A stretch of DNA of 48,694 bases, from the NCBI RefSeq assembly GCF_900167015.1, contig NZ_FUXX01000016.1:1-48694 (forward strand), written 5' to 3'. Every line of letters begins with the position of its first letter. Position 1 is the stretch's first letter. A program made the translations under genes and the position numbers. Under the pieces are notes generated by a model. That model was not told the DNA's origin. It did not search any database and worked only from the letters and a program-made list of their open reading frames with translations. Shown here one piece after another: positions 9,165-16,220 of this stretch. The DNA is from Succinivibrio dextrinosolvens DSM 3072 (GTDB lineage Bacteria; Pseudomonadota; Gammaproteobacteria; Enterobacterales; Succinivibrionaceae).

Positions 9165-9180
9165 TTCAATTAACGTGCCA
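9165..9180 (-). promoter_or_regulatory. sigma54 promoter of flgD
   Basis: The minus strand reads TGGCACG-N4-TTGA, with a perfect -24 element and GG-N10-GA spacing. The -12 GC is GA here, a variant shared with the flrB promoter at 22273-22288. Its place about 70 bases before flgD supports it. Confidence 0.68.
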
Positions 9181-9256
9181 ATTATTATGGCAATAAGATC
9201 TTTTATTTTTCTGAATAATTATTCAGAGAAAAATTATTCAGAAACTATTCTATCAA

Positions 9257-9297
9257 TAAAAAAAATCTGACCAGTTATAGAACAAACGGATCAGATT
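9257..9297 (-). terminator. terminator after flgBC
   Basis: On the minus strand an AATCTGA/TCAGATT stem with a loop of about 20 bases is followed by a run of eight or more Ts. It ends the flgB-flgC message before the flgD promoter. Confidence 0.7.
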
Positions 9298-9335
9298 CTT
9301 TCTGTTAAAAATAATTAAGTTAAGCTGACTGATGA

Positions 9336-9803
9336 CTACATATTAGGATTTGTTCCCATCTGCAGTGTTGCCTGCATCATTTTCTTTGCACTTGTAGCCA
9401 TCTGAACCGCAGTCTGATAAGAACGGTTGGCACTGATCATATCAGCCATTTCTTCAACAGTATTTACATTTGGTCTGTAAATGTATCCCTCATCATCGGC
9501 CAGAGGATGATTTGGATTGTATTCCTTGATTGTTGGAGCATCAGACTCGATAACACCTTTTAAAGCAACGCCAACACCATAAGGTTCACCTGTTACAGGA
9601 TCTGTTACACCGCCTTCGGAAACCTCAAACTGCATAGCTTCATCAAATGCGGCAGAAAACAGAGGACGTCTTGCCTTATAGGTTGTTTCTACAGATAAAC
9701 TGACTGATTCAGCATTAGCAAGGTTAGATGCTGTCGCATTCAATCTAACAGACTGGGCATTCATTGCTGTACCAGCAATATCAAGTATTCTGAATATTCC
9801 CAT
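9336..9803 (-). CDS. flgC: flagellar proximal rod protein FlgC
   Basis: FlgC is a proximal rod protein. The 155-residue product starts MGIFRILDIAGTAMNAQSVR and contains ATASNLANAESV, with the family C-terminal segment VNTVEEMADMISANRSYQ. In most relatives the text after NLANA reads proline-rich, but here it is ESVSLSVETTYKARRP, still compatible with the family. It follows flgB by 12 bases and ends this small operon, which is closed by a terminator at 9257-9297. Confidence 0.96.
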   Translation of the reverse strand: MGIFRILDIAGTAMNAQSVRLNATASNLANAESVSLSVETTYKARRPLFSAAFDEAMQFEVSEGGVTDPVTGEPYGVGVALKGVIESDAPTIKEYNPNHPLADDEGYIYRPNVNTVEEMADMISANRSYQTAVQMATSAKKMMQATLQMGTNPNM

Positions 9804-9815
9804 TTTACACCTCTA

Positions 9816-10244
9816 CTACATTGATGCTCTTAATGCACTCTTAAGTTTAGAAATACGTCCGTTTAGGAATCTAAGAGTTGCCTGATACTCAAGATTGTTA
9901 TTCATATACTTCATTCTTTCAGTTGATACTTCGACCGTGTTACCATTTCCTGTATCTGCCTGATATGGCATTCTGTATTTCATGGTTAATTCAGGCTCAT
10001 CTTCAATAGCACTGTGCTTCATATGTTTAGAATTTGTAACAATCATATTTGAAGGTTCTTCCATCTGAACATGTGCGGCATTTTTAAAAGCAATATCAAA
10101 ATCTAGATCGCGGGCTTTAAAGCCAGGAGTATCTGCATTTGCAAGATTACCTGCAAGAACTTCAGCTCTCTGATTTCGAATTCCCATCGTGTACTGGAAA
10201 ACGCCAAAAGCTTTATCAAAACTGATACTCATACCTTTCACCAT
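9816..10244 (-). CDS. flgB: flagellar proximal rod protein FlgB
   Basis: FlgB is a proximal rod subunit, about 138-142 residues here. It contains FGVFQYTMGIRNQRAEVLAG, NLANADTPGFKARDLDFD and the C-terminal LEYQATLRFLNGRISKLKSAL. The start may be the ATG at 10244 or an internal ATG at 10232 (MSISFDKAFG), which fits the family N-terminus better; neither has an ideal ribosome binding site. It is the first gene of flgBC and lies about 30 bases downstream of the sigma54 start point. Confidence 0.95.
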   Translation of the reverse strand: MVKGMSISFDKAFGVFQYTMGIRNQRAEVLAGNLANADTPGFKARDLDFDIAFKNAAHVQMEEPSNMIVTNSKHMKHSAIEDEPELTMKYRMPYQADTGNGNTVEVSTERMKYMNNNLEYQATLRFLNGRISKLKSALRASM

Positions 10245-10284
10245 TGCGTCAAAAAAATATTATTATTTTGCGTTTAAACGTATA

Positions 10285-10300
10285 AGCATATTTTGTGCCA
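10285..10300 (-). promoter_or_regulatory. sigma54 promoter of flgBC
   Basis: The minus strand reads TGGCAC-N5-ATGCT with GG-N10-GC spacing. It lies 41 bases before the flgB start and just after the cheR terminator, so cheR and flgBC are separate units. Confidence 0.75.
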
Positions 10301-10301
10301 T

Positions 10302-10334
10302 AAAAAAAGCGTTATCAAACAATATGATAACGCT
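10302..10334 (-). terminator. rho-independent terminator of cheR
   Basis: A GCGTTATCA/TGATAACGC stem with a 7-base loop is followed on the minus strand by seven Ts. It lies 25 bases after the cheR stop. Confidence 0.88.
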
Positions 10335-10358
10335 TCATTTTAGGATTAAAGAAAAGAA

Positions 10359-12158
10359 TTAGAAGGCATATTTCTGAGGTTTTAATCGATAAAGAATACC
10401 AGGACTATGCCTTACCATTTCATATTTATCAGCAACACCAACCAGAGTTTCTGTAGATCCTAAAATCAGGTAACCTTCAGGATTCAAACACATGGTCAGT
10501 TTACGAAGAATATCGGCCTTAACATCATTGGAGAAGTAAATCAGAACGTTTCTGCAGAAAATAACGTCAAATTTACCCATAAGCGCATAAGAACCTAAAA
10601 GATTCATAGGACGGAACTCAACCATTGACTTAACCCTAGGATCAATCTGCATGATATTAGGGTTTCTGGTAGGTTTGAAGAATTTAGCCTTGCGTTCTGC
10701 AGACAGACCTCTTGATAATGCGTGAACATCATACTGTCCGAGCTTACATGTATTTAACATCTCTGGAGACAGATCTGTTCCGATGATCTGAGTCTGTTTA
10801 GGATCAACATGAATCATCTTAGCCATCTGTTCCTGAACAATAATACCGATAGAATATGGCTCCTGTCCTGATGAACATGCAGCAGACCAGATTCTGACAG
10901 GATATTTACCCTTCTTAGCAAGTTCAGGAAGAATAAACTGTTCCAATGCTGTATAAGGATACGTATCACGGAACCATAAAGTTTCGTTGGTGGTCATTGC
11001 ATCAATTACAGCATCCTGAATCTTATTATTAGGAGTGTTCTCCATAGCCTTATTAATAAGCTCATCAACGTTTGAGATGCGGAACTTAGACAGAAGAGTT
11101 GATAAACGGCTGTTAACAAGATACTGTTTACCAACACCTAGAACAATACCGCATTTTTCTTCAATAAATGCAGCAAAGCGTCTGTACTGCACATCTGTTA
11201 CTTCCTGACCAGGAGCAACAGGAGGTACATTACCACTATCTGTTGAACCTGATGATAAAGGTGCTTTTTTAACTGTTGACAAAGCTGCTTTGGTTTCGGC
11301 AAACTTTTTCGCAAACTCATCGCTGCTAACAGGTGCAGATGTTTTGGTTCCTAGTGTACTACCTGCTGATGCTGTTGTTGATGCAGTAAATGAGGATGGT
11401 CTTGCAGCAGTTGCGGTTGTACCAGCTGATGCTGCTGTTGAAGTAAAAGCAGATGGTCTTGCCGCTGCCGTAGTTGCACCTGCTGTAGAAGCAGGAGTTG
11501 TAGCAAATGCTGAAGGTCTTGGAGCGGTTGTTGCAGCAGTACCTGCAGCTGAAGTTGAAGCAAAAGCAGATGGTCTTGCTGCTGTAGCAGTTGAGGAAGC
11601 TGCTGTTGCCGTTGTCTGTGCAGTTGCGGCTGAGAATGTAGTAGCTCTTGGAACAGCCGCAGCAGCTGTACTCTGTGGGGCAGCAGCTCCAAAAGCAGAA
11701 GGTCTGGCAGCAGTTGCAGTAGCACTTGCACCTGCAGGAGCTGCAGTTGTAGTAAATGCAGATGGTCTTGGTGCTGAAGCAACTGTATTAGCTGTAGCAG
11801 GAGTAGATGATAAAGAAGCAGGACGAGCTGCAGTTGCACTGCTTACCGATGTCAAAGGAACAGTTTTTGACATGGAAGATGATCCAAATGCAGAAGTTGT
11901 TCCTGGAGCTGAGCCTGTACTACCTGCTGCAGAAGAACTACCTACACCTAAACCTGCAGGTCTTGCCGCATTAGATGACAATGAAGAAGAAACTCCAGCA
12001 GATGGCGTCTTATTTAGAGTAGATCCTGCATTAGATGACAGTGTACTGCCACCAGTTGCAGGGGCTGAGGCTGGTGAACCGGTTGATGAAGAAAATGTTT
12101 GATTAAACTTACCTTCATTATTGTTATTATTTGAATTTGTAAATGTCATCTCATCCAT
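10359..12158 (-). CDS. cheR: chemotaxis methyltransferase CheR with long repeat-rich N-terminus
   Basis: CheR methylates glutamates of chemoreceptors using S-adenosylmethionine. The last 280 or so residues form a complete CheR: an N-terminal helical part from TDVQYRRFAAFIEEKCGI, then the SAM site IWSAACSSGQEPYSIG, GTDLSPEMLNTCKLGQY, FRPMNLLGSY and FDVIFCRNVLIYF. The first 310 or so residues are different: a low-complexity Ala/Ser/Thr/Pro tract with about nine copies of an (A/P)RP(S/A)xF-like unit, which no ordinary CheR (about 275 aa) has. The total is 599 aa. The start may instead be the ATG at 12149. The gene lies upstream of flgB, as in Vibrio, but cheV is absent. Confidence 0.93.
   Translation of the reverse strand: MDEMTFTNSNNNNNEGKFNQTFSSSTGSPASAPATGGSTLSSNAGSTLNKTPSAGVSSSLSSNAARPAGLGVGSSSAAGSTGSAPGTTSAFGSSSMSKTVPLTSVSSATAARPASLSSTPATANTVASAPRPSAFTTTAAPAGASATATAARPSAFGAAAPQSTAAAAVPRATTFSAATAQTTATAASSTATAARPSAFASTSAAGTAATTAPRPSAFATTPASTAGATTAAARPSAFTSTAASAGTTATAARPSSFTASTTASAGSTLGTKTSAPVSSDEFAKKFAETKAALSTVKKAPLSSGSTDSGNVPPVAPGQEVTDVQYRRFAAFIEEKCGIVLGVGKQYLVNSRLSTLLSKFRISNVDELINKAMENTPNNKIQDAVIDAMTTNETLWFRDTYPYTALEQFILPELAKKGKYPVRIWSAACSSGQEPYSIGIIVQEQMAKMIHVDPKQTQIIGTDLSPEMLNTCKLGQYDVHALSRGLSAERKAKFFKPTRNPNIMQIDPRVKSMVEFRPMNLLGSYALMGKFDVIFCRNVLIYFSNDVKADILRKLTMCLNPEGYLILGSTETLVGVADKYEMVRHSPGILYRLKPQKYAF
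11290..12110 (-). repeat. degenerate codon-level repeats in the cheR N-terminal tract
   Basis: The DNA coding for the Ala/Ser/Thr/Pro-rich tract repeats GCA, GCT and ACT-type triplets with a recurring RPSAF-coding unit every 20-30 codons. The opposite strand is accidentally open over the same stretch (11290-12102) and gives a Val/Ala-rich translation, a shadow of the repeats. Confidence 0.75.
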
Positions 12159-12646
12159 GCCTTTACATACAATTTATTAACAAAAACGTTGAAATTCTTA
12201 ACGTTCGGCTATTTTTATATTTCTAAAAATATATTATTCTGCTTTAACCACTATATATACAGAGCCTCTTGTATCAAACAGATCAATTGAATTTAATTAC
12301 TCTATCTTCTTGAATTTTAAGCATAAAGTATACATATCCAGTGATTATTTTTCAATAAGAAACGATTACATAAAATTAACTATCTAATAATAATCCCAAC
12401 ACAAATACACTATAGTAAATCTTTTAAGATCAATACATTAAATATAAAAAAAACAATAACAGATTTTTCTTAGTAAATACGGATAAAAAAGGCAATACTC
12501 CCCTAGTGGCAATTTACCCACCGTATACAATAAAGAATAATTAGCAAATCCGGGTAAACAAAAGAAATCTCAAAATTTTGCGGATTAAATCACACCGGAA
12601 AAACGATTTATTCAAAATAAGTGCGACAAATCCAACTTTGTTGGTA
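12159..12646. other. AT-rich intergenic region between divergent cheR and flgA
   Basis: No coding ORF is supported. The region must contain the cheR promoter, which I cannot place with confidence: a GCCGAACG element near 12227 lacks a matching -35, and a GG-N10-GC motif on the minus strand at about 12508-12523 is more than 340 bases from cheR. The flgA promoter begins at 12647. Confidence 0.4.
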
Positions 12647-12662
12647 TGGCCCGAATCTTGCT
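12647..12662 (+). promoter_or_regulatory. sigma54 promoter of flgA
   Basis: The sequence TGGCCCG-N4-TTGCT matches the -24/-12 consensus with the required 10 bases between GG and GC. Transcription would start near 12673. An ATG start for flgA at 12646 is therefore impossible, because it would lie inside the promoter. Confidence 0.82.
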
Positions 12663-12768
12663 ACATTCTCCACCATTAATTATAGAAACTGTGGCTGTTT
12701 GTACGGATGTATATGTCATTATGTGCTATTATCATAATGAGACTCAGATTCTGTTCAAGGAAAATCCA

Positions 12769-13476
12769 GTGTTATTTTTTATAAAAAAAATTTCAACAAT
12801 TTTTTTGTTATTCCTTTCCATATTACCTGCTGCAACTAATGCAACACAGGCAGAGGCAGAATTTCTATCTAATGTTGCAAAGCAATACATGCTTGCACAA
12901 TTCACAAATAAGGATGTCGATAAAAAGTATGTAGTCAAGGTTGCAAAGCTCGATCCTAATCGTGACTATGGAGGAAAATGTTCAGGTTACCTGACAGCAG
13001 AATTACAGAATTCAGAGATCAAAAAAAGTAATGTTGTAAGAATTACATGCTCAAGAAAAGAGAATCCGTATGTAATCAACATTCCTGTTACAGTTTCTGT
13101 TTTAAGAGCATCCGTAGTGGCAGCATCTAATATACAGAGAGGAAATGTAATCACCTCAAGTATGGTTGAAGATGCATTCGTTAATGAAAATACAACAGCA
13201 GCTTCAATTATTAACGACAAGAACCAGATCATTGGAAGTAAGGCAAAAAAAGATATCAGAGCCGGAGAACAATTTAAAATCAGCGATATAACTCTGATTG
13301 CTAAAGGTGATATCGTAACTATCGAGGCAAGCTCAAAGAATCTGTATATAAAAACACAGGGAATTGCACTTGAAGAAGGAAAATTAAACGACACAATTCA
13401 GGTCAGAAACAGTAAAACAAACAAAATAGTAACCGGCATAGTCGAAGGCCCAGGAATTGTGCGAGTAATTTTTTAG
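12769..13476 (+). CDS. flgA: P-ring assembly chaperone FlgA
   Basis: FlgA is a periplasmic chaperone for P-ring formation. I choose the GTG at 12769: an AAGGAAA ribosome binding site precedes it at about 8 bases, a signal peptide follows directly (MLFFIKKISTIFLLFLSILP to ATNA), and the sigma54 promoter lies upstream. This gives 235 residues; a reading from 12646 would be 276. The SAF-like domain is seen as VLRASVVAASNIQRGNVI, and the C-terminal region reads IVTIEASSKNLYIKTQGIAL, then GVVEGPGIVRV-like GIVEGPGIVRV. flgM follows on the same strand after 156 bases. Confidence 0.92.
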   Translation: MLFFIKKISTIFLLFLSILPAATNATQAEAEFLSNVAKQYMLAQFTNKDVDKKYVVKVAKLDPNRDYGGKCSGYLTAELQNSEIKKSNVVRITCSRKENPYVINIPVTVSVLRASVVAASNIQRGNVITSSMVEDAFVNENTTAASIINDKNQIIGSKAKKDIRAGEQFKISDITLIAKGDIVTIEASSKNLYIKTQGIALEEGKLNDTIQVRNSKTNKIVTGIVEGPGIVRVIF

Positions 13477-13632
13477 AAAATTCAATAAGAAAAGTTTTTT
13501 TTCATTTTTTTTTATTTTTTTTGAAATTTTTATTTAAGTTTTTTTTATTAATTCCGTTAACAAATTAACAGTGGTAAATATTAAATCTGCTGATAATATA
13601 TCTTAAGAGAGAGAAAGATTGAGGGTAGTATC
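13477..13632 (+). promoter_or_regulatory. T-tract and probable flgM promoter region
   Basis: A very T-rich tract at 13494-13551 follows flgA and may weaken transcription reading through. A GCTGATAA element at 13589-13596 resembles the sigma28 -10 box, but the nearest TAAA is only 10 bases upstream rather than 15. The flgM promoter is thus not settled. Confidence 0.35.
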
Positions 13633-13962
13633 ATGGCAATAGATGCATTAAATAGCCGCATATATAAAAGCGGCGTAAAAGAGTCCGTTGCTACTGCCAA
13701 AAACGTAGCACAGGATCCTAAGGGAAATGTTGCTTCAAAGGAAACCGTATCAAAATTTGGTTCAGATTCAGTTGTTCTGACTAACGCAGCACAGATTTTG
13801 ACAAAAGGAACTCAAAAAGCAAAAGAATCCTCAGGAGTAGATTCTGCTAAAGTAGAAAAACTAAAAAATGCAATTAAAGATGGCTCATACAAAATTGATT
13901 ATGAATCTGTAGCAAACAAGCTGATCGATTCAGAAGACGAGTTATCTTCCATCTTTGGATAA
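13633..13962 (+). CDS. flgM: anti-sigma28 factor FlgM
   Basis: FlgM binds the flagellar sigma factor FliA (sigma28) and is exported when the hook is complete, which releases late gene expression. The protein (109 aa) is near the usual size of about 100. The N-terminal half is polar and low in order, and the C-terminal sigma-binding region reads KVEKLKNAIKDGSYKIDYESVANKLID, shown here in two parts: KVEKLKNAIKDG and SYKIDYESVANKLID. Its place after flgA and the presence of sigma28-type promoters elsewhere support the role. Confidence 0.93.
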   Translation: MAIDALNSRIYKSGVKESVATAKNVAQDPKGNVASKETVSKFGSDSVVLTNAAQILTKGTQKAKESSGVDSAKVEKLKNAIKDGSYKIDYESVANKLIDSEDELSSIFG

Positions 13963-14023
13963 AGCAGTTTTGCAGGAGAACTGCTTACCCAGATATAACC
14001 TCATTATGCAGGAGAATGAGGTT
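13962..14023 (+). ncRNA. two stem-loops with the same GCAGGAG loop, 3' UTR of flgM
   Basis: Directly after the flgM stop lie two hairpins. The first has an 8-bp stem (13962-13969 with 13979-13986) and loop TTGCAGGAG. The second has a 9-bp stem (13997-14005 with 14015-14023) and loop ATGCAGGAG. The stems are unrelated but the 9-base loops differ at one base. Unpaired GGA in a hairpin loop is the known recognition element of CsrA/RsmA proteins. A CsrA-binding 3' UTR is an inference. Confidence 0.5.
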
Positions 14024-14027
14024 AAAG

Positions 14028-14058
14028 CCCAGCATGAGTATGCTGGGTTTATTTTTTT
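14028..14058. terminator. rho-independent terminator of flgM
   Basis: A CCCAGCAT/ATGCTGGG stem with a 4-base loop is followed by TTTATTTTTTTT. It also lies after the stop of the convergent AAA ATPase gene. Confidence 0.88.
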
Positions 14059-14062
14059 TAGC

Positions 14063-15019
14063 CTATTCCGTTTTTACAGTCGGCTTTCCACCTTCGTGTC
14101 CAAAAATATCATTACATAGTCTCATCACATACTCGTATTCAACTGCAGGCAATCTTAAGGCAAAACACATTTTTATTATTTTATGAATGTCCAGATCTGT
14201 ATCAAGAGACATAAGCCCTGCGATTTTGATTAGAGATCTTGTTGAAAAAGGCGCTGACAACTGCCTTACACCGTTCTCAAAACCAACTTCTATTACCTGC
14301 CTTAAATCGTGAGCAAATTTAAGAAGCTTTACACATAGCGACTCATCAATGGAAGGAAACATACTTAGAATCATGGCTTTTTCTACGTTAGTTTTAGGAT
14401 AAGACATTTCCATAAATCTGAACCTGTCAAGAAAAGCCTGATTTAAGAGACGAACTCCATTATAAAAACCGCTAGTATCTCCATTTCCCTTTGAGTTAGC
14501 AGTAGCAACAACACGGAAATTAGGATGAGGTTTGATGATCTCCCCCTGATTTGCCACAATAGTTAAATCCTTTCCATCAAGAACATCATTCAATACAGTT
14601 AAATCACCAGGGGACATCAGGTCAACTTCATTTAAAATTAAAATTTCACCGTACATCATGGCCCTGGTTAAAGGTCCATATTCATAAATCAGTTCCCCAT
14701 TCTTTAAAGAAGAATGCCCTATAAGTTCTAAAGATTCAGATTTGTTAGATAAGGTGATCTGTTCTACAGGCCAGTTTAATCTTGCCGCAACCTGAAGAAC
14801 CAGAGAAGTTTTGCCACACCCCGAAGGTCCGCTTATATACAGACAGTCTTTAAAAGGATGAACCAGATATAGTAATAGATCATTCAGACTGTTCAGTTCA
14901 AAAACATATTCCGCATCAAGATTTGGCACATGCTGAGTATAGTTTACAGGTGAAAAATCAAACTCAGAAATTACAAGTTTATCATTGCCAAAGATATTAC
15001 AAAGATTAACCAATCCCAT
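14063..15019 (-). CDS. MoxR/CobS-like AAA ATPase (orphan)
   Basis: The 318-residue protein is an AAA+ ATPase of the AAA_5/MoxR-CobS type. It has Walker A GPSGCGKTS (about residues 64-72), a Walker B strand ILILNEVD (126-133), sensor-1 RVVATANSKG and an arginine-finger-like segment LNQAFLDRFRFMEM. In the Walker B motif the usual DE is NE (Asn130). Such ATPases normally remodel a partner that carries a von Willebrand factor A domain, such as CobT, but no partner gene is nearby. It lies between flgM and flgN inside the flagellar region, with a GGAGC ribosome binding site. A flagellar role is possible only by location. Confidence 0.8.
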   Translation of the reverse strand: MGLVNLCNIFGNDKLVISEFDFSPVNYTQHVPNLDAEYVFELNSLNDLLLYLVHPFKDCLYISGPSGCGKTSLVLQVAARLNWPVEQITLSNKSESLELIGHSSLKNGELIYEYGPLTRAMMYGEILILNEVDLMSPGDLTVLNDVLDGKDLTIVANQGEIIKPHPNFRVVATANSKGNGDTSGFYNGVRLLNQAFLDRFRFMEMSYPKTNVEKAMILSMFPSIDESLCVKLLKFAHDLRQVIEVGFENGVRQLSAPFSTRSLIKIAGLMSLDTDLDIHKIIKMCFALRLPAVEYEYVMRLCNDIFGHEGGKPTVKTE

Positions 15020-15218
15020 TTTTGCTCCAATGTAATTTGTATTTATGCATTATTCTTAGACTAGAAAAAGAAGCGTAAGCTATTAAATGCACATTCATCT
15101 TAAATTACATTTTTTTTAGCTGTTTTCTAACATACCCATAATTTGTAGCAATTCTGAGTATCACTTTGATTTTTATAATAAAAAATGGTTTAAAGAGAGA
15201 AGAGCAAAGATAAGAATA

Positions 15219-15247
15219 ATAGTCCTGCTTCAAGAAAACAGGACTAT
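15219..15247. terminator. stem-loop after flgN
   Basis: An ATAGTCCTG/CAGGACTAT stem with an 11-base loop lies 14 bases after the flgN stop on the minus strand and is followed there by the T-rich TATTCTTATCTTT. It probably ends the flgO-flgP-flgN message before the AAA ATPase gene. Confidence 0.6.
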
Positions 15248-15260
15248 CTGAATTTAAAGA

Positions 15261-15746
15261 TTAAGCTGAAACAGAAACTCTAAGAGGAGCTCTTGCGGAT
15301 GCACTTCCCTTGTTGTTATAAGTCATATTACGGGTTACAAGATCTCTTGCTTCTACAAGTAAAGCCTGAAGCCTATTGGAAGACTGCATACACATGGTAA
15401 TCAGTTTGCCATTTACTTCATTTCTAAAATGACATTTCTTCATTTTGTTCTTTATTATCAGCACTTCTGCACTGTATTTGGTTTTAAGAGTTCCAACATC
15501 AGGGTGTAGTTTCAGTTTCTGATCATTTGACTGTAGTTTCAGCATCAGATCAGACTTTTCTGTTGAAAGCCCCTGTAACAGCTCAAAGTGTCTTTCCTTC
15601 AAAGCAAGATATTCCCTGCTGATAACCTGTTCCAGACAGGATAGAACCTTATCCTGCATCATTAGATAGTCTTTTATAGGTTTTACAGCTGCTTCCTGAG
15701 TATTAGGAGTTATCTTTTTGAAAACAAATCTGTTGGCAGTTTCCAT
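15261..15746 (-). CDS. flgN: FlgN-like flagellar export chaperone
   Basis: FlgN escorts the hook-filament junction proteins FlgK and FlgL to the export gate. This 161-residue protein is mostly helical with heptad-like leucines. LSCLEQVISREYLALKERH at residues 35-53 is the family-type N-terminal helix, and NGKLITMCMQSSNRLQALL is the C-terminal helix. The sequence is divergent, so the assignment leans on size, helix pattern and position as the last gene after flgO and flgP, in a block that also has flgM. Another small flagellar chaperone is the alternative. Confidence 0.68.
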   Translation of the reverse strand: METANRFVFKKITPNTQEAAVKPIKDYLMMQDKVLSCLEQVISREYLALKERHFELLQGLSTEKSDLMLKLQSNDQKLKLHPDVGTLKTKYSAEVLIIKNKMKKCHFRNEVNGKLITMCMQSSNRLQALLVEARDLVTRNMTYNNKGSASARAPLRVSVSA

Positions 15747-15757
15747 ATTAACCTCCC

Positions 15758-16210
15758 CTATAAAGCGCCACGCATATCATACATGTCGTAGACTACACGG
15801 GTATCAAGCTCAACCTCGGTTGCATAGGTATCTCCCATGGCATACTGTCTGATTACTCGTGCACCATGAATGAATCCATCAACTTCTGTTTTTACGTTAT
15901 TGGAGGTTTCCACACTGTTACTGTTCAGTGAATCCTTAGCATTTATATATACGCCATTTACCTGCTCTGACAGCTCCCTGTAAGCCTCTATCTTTGAAGC
16001 TCTCATGGCTTTTATCTGTTTCATCTGAGATGTTGCTCCCGGCTGTCTTGAAATTGAGGCATAACCAGTTGCACGGAGAACAGGAAATGCGTTTGGCTTT
16101 TTCACACCAGAATCAGTAAAACTGATATTTCTGGTTAAAAAAGTAGAAGAGCATGATGTCAATGTTAATGACATTGCAATTGCAACTGCAACTATCTTTA
16201 ATATCTTCAT
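15758..16210 (-). CDS. flgP: flagellar outer-membrane lipoprotein FlgP
   Basis: FlgP is an LPP20-family lipoprotein that forms an outer-membrane-associated disk around polar flagellar motors. The 150-residue protein has a lipoprotein signal ending in LTSC (Cys20). The family block RATGYASISRQPG is followed by KAMRASKIEAYRELSEQVNG, and the C-terminal strand region reads VIRQYAMGDTYATEVELDTR. It lies 10 bases downstream of flgO and 11 bases upstream of flgN. Confidence 0.9.
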   Translation of the reverse strand: MKILKIVAVAIAMSLTLTSCSSTFLTRNISFTDSGVKKPNAFPVLRATGYASISRQPGATSQMKQIKAMRASKIEAYRELSEQVNGVYINAKDSLNSNSVETSNNVKTEVDGFIHGARVIRQYAMGDTYATEVELDTRVVYDMYDMRGAL

Positions 16211-16220
16211 TTTTTCTCTC

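Noticed and set aside
11351-11839. A 162-codon Leu/Gln-rich frame within cheR on the minus strand
   Set aside because: It is an out-of-frame reading of the same repeats; no start site supports it.
11290-12102. A 270-codon open frame on the plus strand opposite cheR
   Set aside because: It is Val/Ala-rich, has no ribosome binding site and mirrors the GC-phase of the repeat tract in cheR. It is an antisense shadow of the repeats.
12508-12523. GG-N10-GC motif on the minus strand as a cheR sigma54 promoter
   Set aside because: The -24 element departs strongly from consensus and the site is over 340 bases from cheR.
12646-12768. N-terminal extension of flgA from an ATG at 12646
   Set aside because: It overlaps the sigma54 promoter (12647-12662) and lies upstream of the predicted start of transcription. 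The GTG at 12769 has a ribosome binding site and begins a signal peptide.
13575-13596. Sigma28 promoter for flgM (TAAA and GCTGATAA)
   Set aside because: The spacer is 10 bases instead of 15, which sigma28 should not accept.
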